Source: Zymoseptoria tritici IPO323
Taxonomy: Eukaryota; Ascomycota; Dothideomycetes; Mycosphaerellales; Mycosphaerellaceae
Direction of reading: 5' to 3'
NCBI RefSeq assembly: GCF_000219625.1
Contig: NC_018204.1
Location: 248,001-312,000, forward strand
DNA: 64,000 nucleotides
Shown here: in pieces, positions 11,147-21,712 of the stretch
How positions within the stretch are numbered: the first letter of the stretch is position 1
Layout: the number at the start of each line of letters is the position of its first letter
Program-made: the position numbers and the translations under genes
The notes under the pieces: generated by a model
The model's database searches: none
The model's input: the letters and a program-made list of their open reading frames with translations, nothing else
Told to the model about the DNA's origin: nothing

Positions 11147-11799
11147 CAACAGGCCTATGGTGCGTCATGGAACGTCGAGATTCTCGGCCGGTATAGGAGA
11201 GGAAAGTGTCGCGCAGCATTTACGTCGCCGATGACCTGTGGCGCGGCAGCGGAGTCGGAAGATGGAGGAATGCGGTGGACCTGCCGATTGAGACAAAGTG
11301 AATAGTCACGGCTGGTGCCACGTTGAGGTTGGTTGTGGCCATGGCCTGTCTTTTCTATCCCGAAATTCTGCCAGCCCCAGCTTTGTCCGCTTCCATTGTC
11401 CGCCTCCGCCCGCCTCGCCCGTCGTTGACATCCATCCGATCATCATAGGTGGGGAGATCTGCGCTGCATTGCATTTCGTGCTGTGGTGGGACGTCGGGAG
11501 GAAAACGACCAGCTCGGCTATCCTTAACCACAGTGATCGAGAATTAGGCAATTGCAATTGCCCGGATGTGAATGACTTTCTTTCGCAGCCGTCACCACCG
11601 ATACTCTTGGATCCGCCGTACACACTACCAAAGCATTCGACTTCAGCATGGGACGAAGCAAACGTCGGCAACAACAATCCCTTGCATACGAGACGTCTCG
11701 GCGCATGCGGTGGGCCCGTCATTGGAACCTGTGCAACACTCGTCTGCCATCAGTCTTGACTTGAGAGAGGTGACACTGGACCACCCTTGCGCGCCGATC

Positions 11800-13115
11800 A
11801 TGGCCAGTCACAGCGCGTTGCTGATGGCGAGGTCTGGAAATCTCATCATAAACAAAATGGGCACAAAGTGTTACTACGATCCCAAGCGGCGATCAAGCAA
11901 GACAGTTCCTACTGCGCAGGAAGACGGAGAGGTAAACCTCAAGCCGAGGCTCGCAATGCTGTTCCCGCCGACAGACGATCCGAGTCCTTTGCTGGAACTT
12001 CTGAATCCGGAAACTATCACGCACCAGGGACTACTGCATGGTGTACTGTCCCTCTCGGCGACCTTACTTCAAGCAGCCGAGGAGATTCCCAACTCTGCCT
12101 GGAAGCTGCGGCAGGCTTACCATTTCGGCCAAGCTTTGTCGCTGTTGAGACAGGGAATTGAGCGAGCGGCAAGCCCAGCAAATGGCGGACTCGAGGTTAA
12201 TAAGCTGCTTGTGGTGCAATCACTTGTCCTGTATCTACAGGTCATCTGTGAAGGTCACCGTGAGGGACAAGACCGCGTATGTTTCCCTCCGGCTAGGTTG
12301 TCCATAGTGCTGATTGTTTTTTATTCTTTCAGTCTCACCTCGGCGGCATGAAATGGATAGTAAGCGGAACATCCATCTCGCCTCACAATGTCACCCTCGA
12401 AGTTGAAGTCCGGATGTTCATTCTGTACCACAACTACTGCTCTTGCCTCACATCCCCATCGACTCCTTTCGACTATGATTTTTGGAAACTGAAAAACTCC
12501 TTACAATCAACTCCCGAATCCTCCAGCGAACGTGACCGAACCACCAGCGACTGCCGGTTCATGATGGATGTCCTCTTCACATTGCTTCCAAGAATCAGGA
12601 CTCTGCGAGACCAAGCCCGTACCCTCCGCGCCTCCGGAAAACCAGAAGATTACAACACTGAGCTGATGGTTGAAGCCTACGCCATCGACACTGCGTTACG
12701 GAGCTGGCCGTCGCTATATAATGTCGAAAACACCCAACACCCCATTTCCATGCTCTGGCGAGCCTGCATATACATCTACCTCATCCGTACAATCCGTCTC
12801 TCCTGCCCGTCGGAGCAATTTTCGCAAGCGGTCGATACAGCACTGGAATTCGTCAGCATTTTCCTAGAAGATGTCCACGGTTGGTTGCTCTCGCCCTTGT
12901 TCCTCATCGGATGCGCGGCCTGGGATGAAGCTCATCGGGAAATCATCGACGAAATCTTCCATCGGCTTTCGTCCCGGACTGGTTTGCGAAAGGTGGCGTC
13001 TACGCAAATGGTGGTGAAAGAGGTGTGGGCGAGGATGGACAGGTCGGACGAGATGGGCAGCTGGGATTGGGAAGGTATATTGAGGACGTGGGGGTGGGAC
13101 TTTATTATAGTCTAG
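11800..13115 (+). CDS. Fungal-specific transcription factor, Fungal_trans_2-like domain
   Basis: Exon 1 (from ATG 11800) ends at 12276 and is joined in phase 0 across a 56-bp intron (12277-12332, GTATGT...TTTCAG) to an exon ending at the TAG at 13113-13115. The joined product is about 420 residues. Its C-terminal part has the pattern seen in the regulatory domain of Zn2Cys6 factors of the PF11951 type: a SHLGGMKWIV junction, helical repeats with RACIYIYLIR, then LLSPLFLIGCAAWDEAHREII and a closing WDWEGILRTWGWDF. No zinc cluster is seen in the frame upstream, so either a 5' exon lies between about 11300 and 11800 or the DNA-binding part has been lost. Likely nuclear regulator; target unknown. 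Confidence 0.7.
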
Positions 13116-14169
13116 GTCGCAGTCGTTGCTAGTCGTGGGGAGAGACGGACTTTGGCAAGCGGACGGGTTTGTTTGTACTCAGCAATGTAAACCTGATCAT
13201 ATACAATTCAAAGTCGACCCTGAACTGAGAGGCATTATGCCAGGTAGTCTGTAACACAAGAGATGTCTTTGTTTTGGGCCAAAGAGCTCACTTCGCTAGA
13301 GGTTCTATACGACGAAGGCGGCGAGAAGTCACTAGGTAGGAAATCGTTCCCGGAAAAAAATGATAGCACATGTACTCACGGTGATGAGAGAAATGAATGT
13401 GATCGGAAACAACATTGGCAGAGTCAGAGAGGGTCACAAGTAGCGTAAGCAACCGGACAAGATCTCAGAAAAGGACATGATCTGAGTCCATCGAAACGAA
13501 AGCAGTGATCTAGCATATGTCCATAGCTTGTTGACGAAGGCTACGAGTATGAATTCTGCATTTCTGTCTGGAGAACTCAACCTACACTGAAGAGAACTGT
13601 GGCATTGAACTGCCGGACAGCACGTTTACTGCCACGATTGCTGTCTCTTTGACAGCTGCATAGAAGATGTTAGGAGTCTCCATGCAACACTCCCCCTGAC
13701 TCGATCGCAGCGGGCACACATTCTTCCAAACGCTGCCGAAAAGTCCGTGGAGCTCTTGTGGATTCTTACTTGGTGGGCTCCATCTTTCATCAAAGCCTCT
13801 TCACTTCCCGTTCCAGGAGGACCGCCTGCGGCCGTACTGCATCGATGCATGTCGCGATTTTGTCCCTGAGCGACGTGAGCAACATAAGGTAGTTCTGGAG
13901 GAAGTTGTGGAGTCCGATGCCGAGAGGGAGTTACCGCGGCGCCGAAGACAACGCATACGTATCGCTCGTATGCTGCTACATGCCTCCAATCGCCTTGTGA
14001 GTGTCGTGGAGTCGCGGAAACGTCTTCTGTAGCATGTCGAGAAAGCGCAGAATCCTGGGCAGAGCATTATAATCATCCCAGCCCTGGAATGCTATCTTAC
14101 CCTAATAGATAAGAGGGCTTCTTAGGCACCGACCGCCGTGAAAGGCCAATTCCCTGTCCACGCGCGGCT
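13116..14169. other. No gene recognised
   Basis: Only short frames are present. The minus-strand frames at 13626-13850 and 13801-14076 overlap but lack domains. Nothing else was seen. Confidence 0.45.
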
Positions 14170-14829
14170 TCAAAGTCGCCAGAAGCTCTGCGAGATCCAT
14201 TCCGTTCTAACGACCTTGGCACAAAGTTTTGCCACTTCGTCCCAACTGACGCGCTTCGTCTCGTATTGTCGCACTTCGTCGTCAGTCAGTGTCGAATGCC
14301 TCGTCCTGGGCGCATGGGAAAAGCTACGGATCCATTGACGATCCTGGATCATCGTTTTCTGGATCTCGAGATTGATCGGGTGTGCTGAGTTGAAATGTTT
14401 CTTCAAGTCTCCAATTGCCTCTTGCATTAATCTGCAGATGTCCGCGGGTACTTCGGCGGCACAGGCATGCCCATTTCTCTTGGAAAAGTCGAAGTTGACA
14501 TCGTGCTGAATCTCGCGGAATCTGGCGAACAGCTCGATCACCTCGATGTGCACGGGTCGGGTCTCGGGATATCCAACATCGTCATCCACGCTCGCTTGGA
14601 AGAATGATGCCTTGAACGAATAGATCAGAACTGAGAGTATCACCACGATCGAAGCGGCCCAGACGAGCCTACGAAGTGGCACTCCACGCTGGCAAGGTGC
14701 GGTCGTTGCGAAGCATGTGTCCGATGGTGCTTGGATGGACTCCGGTATTGACCCTGGCATCACCCTGTCGACCCAGCCACGAATGCCCAACGAGAAGTTG
14801 GTCGTTGCGGGAGAATGCTCGTTGTTCAA
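14170..14829 (-). CDS. Putative single-pass membrane protein, 5' end unresolved
   Basis: An open minus-strand frame of 219 codons contains one clear hydrophobic helix (LVWAASIVVILSVLIYSF, about residues 54-71), with a basic/polar N-terminal side and a helical C-terminal domain of about 140 residues with WDEVAKLCAKVVRTEW near the end. The first codon of the open stretch is TTG. The same frame reads back through SSIAELRQDLFNDLL toward 14920, which suggests an upstream exon; the first in-frame ATG is at 14760. The shape is common among uncharacterised fungal membrane proteins; no family is recognised. Confidence 0.4.
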   Translation of the reverse strand: MNNEHSPATTNFSLGIRGWVDRVMPGSIPESIQAPSDTCFATTAPCQRGVPLRRLVWAASIVVILSVLIYSFKASFFQASVDDDVGYPETRPVHIEVIELFARFREIQHDVNFDFSKRNGHACAAEVPADICRLMQEAIGDLKKHFNSAHPINLEIQKTMIQDRQWIRSFSHAPRTRHSTLTDDEVRQYETKRVSWDEVAKLCAKVVRTEWISQSFWRL

Positions 14830-15364
14830 GAGGTCGTTGAATAGGTCCTGGCGAAGCTCTGCGATCGAAGAAGCTGACGAACCATGGCTTGTGTTGGGCT
14901 GAGCTACAAACGGTCCCGGGCGTCGTCGTTAACAGTCACCACGTCCGACGTGTTTTCGGACTGGGTTAGCGATTGTTCGCAAAACGGTCCGGGGTCTCGC
15001 GGTTGACACTCAAGGCGTCTAACGTGCTCTGAGCTCGTCGATCTCGGACTATGGTTGTTGCAGGTCGGTAGAATCGATTCACAATGTTGGGGCTCGTGAT
15101 GCCGATGAAGAACTCCAGGAAGCGCAATGATCTGAGAGCTGTGGAGTGTCGAACAGCCAACTGCAATCTTATAGTTGTTGAGATCCCGCTCGCAGCATGC
15201 GCGGTGTGTCATCAATGTGAATTATTGGAAGCCACCAGGTGTCTTTCTCTCATCTCGCGGACAGAGGCTGAAATTCATGTTCCTGGGCTATTTGTGACAA
15301 TTCTGTTGCATCCACAAGCACAGCGGACTGATCAGCCACAGAGTCATAACCAGCTCCGGAGAGA

Positions 15365-16225
15365 TCACTCATTCTCGCACCCATCAACGCCAGAGTCCTC
15401 GTTGTCCGTCATTTCCAGGTTTTCGAAACAGAGCGCCATGTCACCGTCCACCCCAGCCCGATCTGCTATCCTGTTCTTTGGGCCAGATCGTGACGGAGCG
15501 CCTGTATGACTGGAGAACATAGTGGTCGCAGAAGGGACGGAAGTTTCGTCCAACTCATGACAAAGGCCAGATACTACTGCTGTCGATGTAGCCGCTGAGG
15601 TGAACCTTGAGTTTCCAGTGTTCTTCGAAATTCTCGATGCTTCTCCCTGGACGGTGTCTCTGTTGTGCTGCCCTGACTTCTGCGCGCGGTGCTTTCGTGT
15701 GGGTATCCGGTGGTTGCACTTTTGTTCCACCTTTTCTCTGTCTTTTGCCAAACGCTCCAGGGCATCCTGCTCATCTTTCTGCCTCGTGAAATACTCCAGG
15801 CCTGGGACCATGTCTTCAACCAGCTGTACCCTTTGAGGATTTGTAGTCGCTTGAGGTGTAGCCGACCTCACATTGGCGCTCCAATGTAGTCCGCATCGGA
15901 GTGGGAAGCTGTTGGGACCATTGCGAAATTCCAGATGATTTTGATATTGTGTTGTGGTTGTGGTCTTTAATTCCGGTGCCGGCACATGGAGCTTTTGACA
16001 GAGCGTGTTCAAACGGGCAAATGGGTCGGTGTCGGGCATTGCCAGAAATGTGTGCTTGGACAAGGAAGACTTTGATGAATGTGGGTATTCCTCTCCGTCT
16101 TTTCGAAACATGACGTTGTCTTTGATGGGAGAGGACGGTATTGGCTGCCACTTCGTAGACATTGATTGACCTCCGAAGCTCCCGACCGTGAAGAAAGGAC
16201 ACAGGACGGGCCGGTCACGCGCCAT
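15365..16225 (-). CDS. Hypothetical protein, 286 residues
   Basis: Clean ATG at 16225 and a single open frame to 15365. Residues about 64-150 (PFARLNTLCQKL.. through VEDMVPGLEYF) vaguely recall double-stranded RNA-binding motifs of fungal proteins, but the key basic helix is not obvious and I do not claim the family. A charged helical segment (about 152-175) and a Ser/Thr-rich acidic tail follow. No neighbour suggests a function. Confidence 0.45.
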   Translation of the reverse strand: MARDRPVLCPFFTVGSFGGQSMSTKWQPIPSSPIKDNVMFRKDGEEYPHSSKSSLSKHTFLAMPDTDPFARLNTLCQKLHVPAPELKTTTTTQYQNHLEFRNGPNSFPLRCGLHWSANVRSATPQATTNPQRVQLVEDMVPGLEYFTRQKDEQDALERLAKDREKVEQKCNHRIPTRKHRAQKSGQHNRDTVQGEASRISKNTGNSRFTSAATSTAVVSGLCHELDETSVPSATTMFSSHTGAPSRSGPKNRIADRAGVDGDMALCFENLEMTDNEDSGVDGCENE

Positions 16226-19014
16226 TGGACATGGCCAGAGTGCTTGCGGGCTGGGACGGCGAGATGGTCTCCAAGCTTGGACGGACTGCTGTCTGACTGG
16301 CTGCGTGGGAGTGGAGATGAGTATCTGAAACCGTCTGCTGTTCTCCGACGGTTAGAGGCAGAGACGGCTTCGTGTAGGCTCAGCCCACTCTGCTCCGAAC
16401 CCTGACGATCCGTTGCTCGCCCCTCCATGCCCGGAATATTGCAAGGCATACGTTCCATCAAGTCTCAGGACTCTTGAAGTGTTGATCAAAGGCTCGGATC
16501 TCCATCAGCGGGGGTGAGAGATACGGGATCGCCGTTTGGTCGGGTGATGCGATGTTTGGTGCGAGATGATCGGCAATGATCGAATGAAGTTGGAGATGGC
16601 CAGTTTAGATTTGTGTGAGTTCTTCTTCTCCGAGGGAAGTCTGGAAGTAGCTTTCTTGTCACGGCAGGAAGGCCCCCTCGAGTACGAGCGGCGACAAGGA
16701 GCCGCTTGCCGGGTCTTGAGCTGCTCGAGCAACCAGGAGGGAGGCAGATTGATGGCAGAAACATTTCTCCGTCTTGAGTAGTGGAGTACGCAACATCCGG
16801 GCGATGGCATCTTGATTCTTGAGAGGCTTCCTGCAGCCTCTCTGGGCAGGGAAGACGGGTGCGAACCTCGGCGTCCAACATGCGATTCCATGGGCTTGCG
16901 AAGACAATGGTATTGCTGGTCGTAGCCAAGGACAAGAGTCCTACGGCGTTGTCAGAAAAACTGGCCTTCCCAAGAGATCATGCCTCAGGCATGAAGTATT
17001 CTAGTTCGACCCAACACTCCATCGCTGAAACATGGCATATCTGCTCCCTCACTTTCAAGTCCTCCTCCACTTTCAAGTCCTCCTCCACCTTCGAGTCCTC
17101 CTCCACCTTCAAGTCCTCCCTGCATACAAATCTCCCTCGCTCATGATCACCGGAGCGCCTCGCGACATATTCCCGACGAGGACGACGGACCCTCCCCATC
17201 TGGCGATGCATCGATTGCGAACAGACGGCTGAACTTCGCCGGAGCCTCCGCCTGCAATCACAAGAGCATCAGTGTTGTGGAAAGCAGCAGTCCGTTCCAG
17301 CCTCGAACGACACTGCGCGGTCGCAAGAAGTCAACGCTCCCACGAAGCCTCGAGTCGCACAGCGTCAAACGAAGACGAGTTTCAAGTCCGCCGTGTTGTT
17401 GCTCTCGATCTTACCGGCAGACACGTCAAAGTCGATCAGGCTCCGGTATGACCAGCAGAATCAGAAGTACCATGGCCAGGTGTCACAGATCGTGAAGGCG
17501 CGGGACAAGAAAGGCATACAAACCTCTCAAATTCTTCAGAGTTCAAAAACTTGGGCCAACGGTCGGAGAGGGATTGCGGGGAGTATCGCTTGGATTGAAA
17601 TAACAAGGTCAAATTCGCTCTGGCAGATGGGGTTTGGAACAATTGCCGTGCAGGATACCAGCAAGGAGGCGATTGCCGCTACTGCAGAAGGAGCTGAGCA
17701 GTACGGCCAAGGGATGCTTGAAGACAAGGAAATCGTACCCTTCTGATCCTCGGGAGCGTTCTGTATCAGCAATGTGAAAGACAGGGAGAATTTGCTCTGC
17801 TGTGTCGATGCCGCCAGCAACTCGCACTTGTAGAGGAAGAAAATTCAAAGAGGGTGGGTTTTTGTCACCGATATCACAAATCCTCAACACTTCCCTCTCA
17901 CTCGTGTCAGTATCCCTGTTGGCAAGGACAGTTTTTGCTCGCAGAATGGAGTCTTGAAATCGTCCCTCTCATCTGACGCCTCTATCCGATGTCCAATGTC
18001 CCTCGTGTTGTTTTATGTTGTATATGACGAACGGCGAGGTCAGGAATTTGGCATAGTTATCGTGTACAGCTTCGGTACTTGGTAGGATCCAGCCTGGAGG
18101 AATGAGGAGGTGTCGCCGACGGCGGCGGTAGTCACTACGGCTGGAATATCCGGGATACCATGCGACGCGGGCGACACAAGATTGCCAAGATCCATATTCG
18201 ACTGGGGATGCTCCTTGCTAAGGGGAGCATCGAGCCGCAAAGACGAACAAGCCAAGAGTGTGGGAAGCTCGGCTCCATGTCGAAATCTGATGCGGGAGCG
18301 AGAAGGCGTTTTGTCGCATGAGGCTAGCAATGCTTTTCGGGAACGCTCGTTACCGAAAGAATGATGCTGCTGCTGCTTGTTACGCAAGAATGGAGGAGCG
18401 ATTGGACATTTGTCGACATGGATTTGCTTTACCTCTTTCGCTGCATCCTCTGCCTGTTGATGATTGGGTACTTGGAGTATGCCAGAACAGCACAAGGTAC
18501 GAGCAGCCATGTGAGGGTTGGCATATTCCATCTGAAATAACGGATCTCGCGAGGGAATTCCAATGGAGTCGTCCCTGGCGGTGGCTTGGCTGAGTCAAAA
18601 ACGGGGAGTTCAAAGGAGTAGAGATCCTGGAGCCGAGGGGCTGGGGCTGGATATTATGTTGGAGAGGCGATGTCGAAGGATGAAGGAACAGAATTGAAAC
18701 CGTGGAGAAGACATGGAACCAAATGAGACGTCAATGACCTTCCAGTTGGGATTGATGGCTGAGGGAGGGAGACATTATCCATCCAATTTCATCCGTTTTG
18801 GGAGGGAGATAATATTGTTGTTCGGTTCGAACTCGTCCAGTTGATTTTTTCCGGCGGCCAAGGTCAGGTTAGAACAAGATCTTCTAACGTTGAGTGGGAA
18901 TGCCGACCCTTTCATCGCCTCCCAACCAACGCCAGTATATTCCTCGGCATGAACCCCACCAACACTTGTCATCGCCTCCGCTTCTTCTTCCCTTCCAACG
19001 ACTTTGCTAAGACC
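16226..19014. other. No gene recognised, except an 18-bp tandem repeat
   Basis: Numerous overlapping short frames on both strands, none over about 165 codons and none with a domain. It holds the tandem repeat at 17053-17124. Probably decayed or non-coding host DNA. Confidence 0.45.
17053..17124. repeat. 18-bp tandem repeat, four copies
   Basis: Four direct units of the form TTTCAAGTCCTCCTCCAC with one or two changes each. Read on the minus strand it would encode repeats of KVEED plus one residue, but the enclosing frame is short. Confidence 0.8.
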
Positions 19015-20343
19015 TCAATCGAGATGGACACCTGGTTCATTTCGGCGCACCCGCTTCCTTCCTCGACTCAACTGCTCCTCCAAGTCGGCTTGATCCGCGC
19101 GCCGCTTGTATCCGTACGGGTCATCAGACTCATGACCATCGGATGAGCCGCTACAGTCTTGTAGACTGATGGCAGAGTCTCCGTTCTCACTGCCCACGCG
19201 GTCTGTCTCGCGCTTGTCCCGCTCCTGGTGTTCGTCGTCATCTGTGCGAGGTCTTTTGGCCGGAGAACCGCTCTTGCTCTTTCTCGGCGACGTGCTGCGA
19301 TGTCGTCCCTGGTGCTCACAGAATGTTTCGCAGTCCTCGGCTTTGTAAGACTTCGATTCCCCCGACACTAGTAAGCAGCGCTTCACGCCTCGCTGCAAAA
19401 AGCCACGCAGCTTTGGGAAAATGTCATAGGCGAAACGAGCGAACAAAAGTTCGCCGTTGATGCCCTTAAGAGACTGCATCGGACGGTTGTGGTAGAGGTA
19501 GTGCAGCTCGCCTGATAGCTTGTGGACGTGAACGGCCCATTTCCCTACTGATGTTGTATCCATCTTGGGCACAATGCTGAAATCCGAGCGGTCCCAAATG
19601 GTGTGCACATCCGCACGAAGTAGGATCAAATTTTCATTGCCGATTTCGATAGCATCTTTGCCGTCCTTGACGCTCATGCGGCCCATGTCGTTGCTCATGA
19701 ACCAATGGGCCTCGGTGGTCGGGACGATGTGCGCCATTTGGACACATTCATGATGGTGTGTAAGACGGCAGGAAACATCTCGCTCCTTGGCTGACTGATC
19801 GCCGTCGCTTGCCGGCGCAATCGTCGTCGATGTCCATGCGCGGAGGGCAGGTGAGTCCCGGAACTGATCCGTGGGGAACGACCAGCTGCGGAAATTGGGC
19901 ACGACGGGATATGGTGGGTTAAGATTGAGCACAGGATTTTCAGTGCCGAGCAAAGGCTGCCTTTCATTTGGGACGTGGAAGTAATAGTCGCCGGTCGGGA
20001 GAAGCGCGGCCGGGTCGAGGGGCAAGCTGTGGTCGTTGTCCCAGTCTTTTTGTCGGGAGATGACGCCGTCGAAGCGGTTGCCGGCGACGATGGCGCAGGC
20101 TGCATGCACGAGCTGATACTGGATCCCGTATCTCGTTTGTCCTCGATTTCCTTGTTGTTCCTCTCCTCCCACTCCCAGGCCATCATCCCCACCGCTGGCG
20201 CAGTCGGCCGCAACCAGACTCAGCAGCTCGTTGTTGGCGTCGTCATAGCCGGGGTGGCGGATCCGCAGCTTTGCGTGGGCGCGGAGATTAACATAGTCGG
20301 CTGGAGGGACAGCCTCGTAGGGCTCCTGGAGCCGAATCGCCAT
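19015..20343 (-). CDS. HNH nuclease-domain protein (fungal HNH_2 type)
   Basis: Single exon from ATG 20343 (442 residues) to TGA at 19015. The zinc/nuclease module lies at about residues 190-255: C192, H196-H198, C200, then AHIVP (H205), and ENLILLRADVHTIWDR with H247 and D251. This is the arrangement of the HNH_2-type domain in many large fungal families of unknown role. The N-terminal 180 residues contain a YQLVHAACAIVAGNRFDG helix usual for these proteins. The C-terminal 100 residues are charged, with basic runs (RKSKSGSPAKRPR) suggesting nuclear localisation. All catalytic-type residues remain, so it looks intact. Substrate unknown. Confidence 0.75.
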   Translation of the reverse strand: MAIRLQEPYEAVPPADYVNLRAHAKLRIRHPGYDDANNELLSLVAADCASGGDDGLGVGGEEQQGNRGQTRYGIQYQLVHAACAIVAGNRFDGVISRQKDWDNDHSLPLDPAALLPTGDYYFHVPNERQPLLGTENPVLNLNPPYPVVPNFRSWSFPTDQFRDSPALRAWTSTTIAPASDGDQSAKERDVSCRLTHHHECVQMAHIVPTTEAHWFMSNDMGRMSVKDGKDAIEIGNENLILLRADVHTIWDRSDFSIVPKMDTTSVGKWAVHVHKLSGELHYLYHNRPMQSLKGINGELLFARFAYDIFPKLRGFLQRGVKRCLLVSGESKSYKAEDCETFCEHQGRHRSTSPRKSKSGSPAKRPRTDDDEHQERDKRETDRVGSENGDSAISLQDCSGSSDGHESDDPYGYKRRADQADLEEQLSRGRKRVRRNEPGVHLD

Positions 20344-21365
20344 TGTACATCGTGTTGTTATTGGAAACGTGAGGTAGTAAACAAAGATGTGTATGAGCAC
20401 TTATGTCATCATTCGGCCCGTTCCTTTGCCGGCCGTACCGATGGATGACATCATGATAAATCGTGGGACGGGACTTGGCTTCGATCTTCCCGTCTTTGCA
20501 CCGCGGGGCCTCGACTCTCGACTTCCCATCCTTGACGCCAAATACATTACACTGGTATTCGCCGATGTGCCCTTCTTCCACCAAGACCATCGAATCGCAC
20601 ACCACCATGCACGACCTCGACGCCTTCACCGATGATTCAATGCAGACCGAGGCCGAGAATGTCGCAAGAGATGTCATGTCCCCTCCTGGAGACTGACGAC
20701 GAAAGCTCGCGCTCTGTTGAAGCAATTTCGCGTGCTCACTGCCTTCCCATCGCCAATGTCGCGCCCACCATCGACGTCGTCGCGATATCTTGGACGTTTT
20801 CGCACATCAGTGAACCTCCCATTTAGCTACTTGTGCGTCTGGTGGTCAAGCGGCACGTTGTACTTCCGATCGCACACAGCGCCCCGGAATTCGAAAATGA
20901 ATCAGACCACGCCACGGCACAGTGACCAAGAGCTCGACGACTCTTCCGGCCGAGTGAGAGAGTGAACATGGATCTGCGGACGAGGAGGAGGAGCAAATGT
21001 CAGAACAAGAGGAGGATGAGGAGGATGAGGATCAGACGCACGCGGTCAAGTTGTTCAAAGCTTCAGGTGGAGGACTCGATCTTCGCGACCAACTCCTCAG
21101 AGGATGCGACGGATCTCACGAAAACTGCCGTTGTGGACTGGGTGGTGGTGATGATACGCTTTCCACCGGGCGACGTGGCGCTGACGGCTCAAGTCGCAAC
21201 CCGCTGGGATGAAAGTGAAGATCTACGGCACCGAAGAGGGGAAGGAGAGATATCAGAGAGATGAGCACAACCCAATGAAGCATTCGGAAGACAAGGAATT
21301 CGTTGACACTCTTGAGGTGGCGGGGTGAGTGAGACTGGCCCACAACACGGTCACGATTACGGCCA

Positions 21366-21712
21366 GTGCTCGAGAATGACCAAACGAAATCACCACGCTG
21401 CGAGCTGGTGACAGAGAGAAGAATTTGGAACAAAACCACCCTCAGACGATCCGTTGAGAAAGGACGCGCAATAGGAGGAGCCGAAAAAGCGCTCGACAAC
21501 GATGCACGCACAGTGTTCGGAACAGGTAAGGATTGGGAAGACTTGAACATTTCGTCGTCTCAGAGTCACGCATGACATCTTCCGTTGATACTACCTGTAC
21601 GCCTCCTTCTCTGGCGGGTGTGCGACGGAGGATGGTGTGGATGACATTGAGAGTAATGAGCAATGTTTCGAGGTCTTCTTTCGCACTCTCGGACTCATCG
21701 GCGATGAGGTAG
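21366..21712 (+). pseudogene. Fragments of an unrecognised, probably decayed multi-exon gene
   Basis: A plus-strand frame ends near an internal GTAAGG. After a CAG near 21563 another frame reads YYLYASFSGGCATEDG and then CFEVFFRTLGLIGDE up to a GTAGGT at 21710. The composition looks genuinely coding, but stops and frame changes break it and I do not recognise the family. Confidence 0.25.

Noticed and set aside
16978..17211. KVEED-repeat protein on the minus strand.
   Set aside because: The repeat is a DNA minisatellite; the frame is short, without a domain, and both strands are open.
9369..20343. Secondary-metabolite cluster around the transcription-factor genes.
   Set aside because: No polyketide synthase, peptide synthetase, terpene cyclase, P450 or transporter gene is visible nearby.
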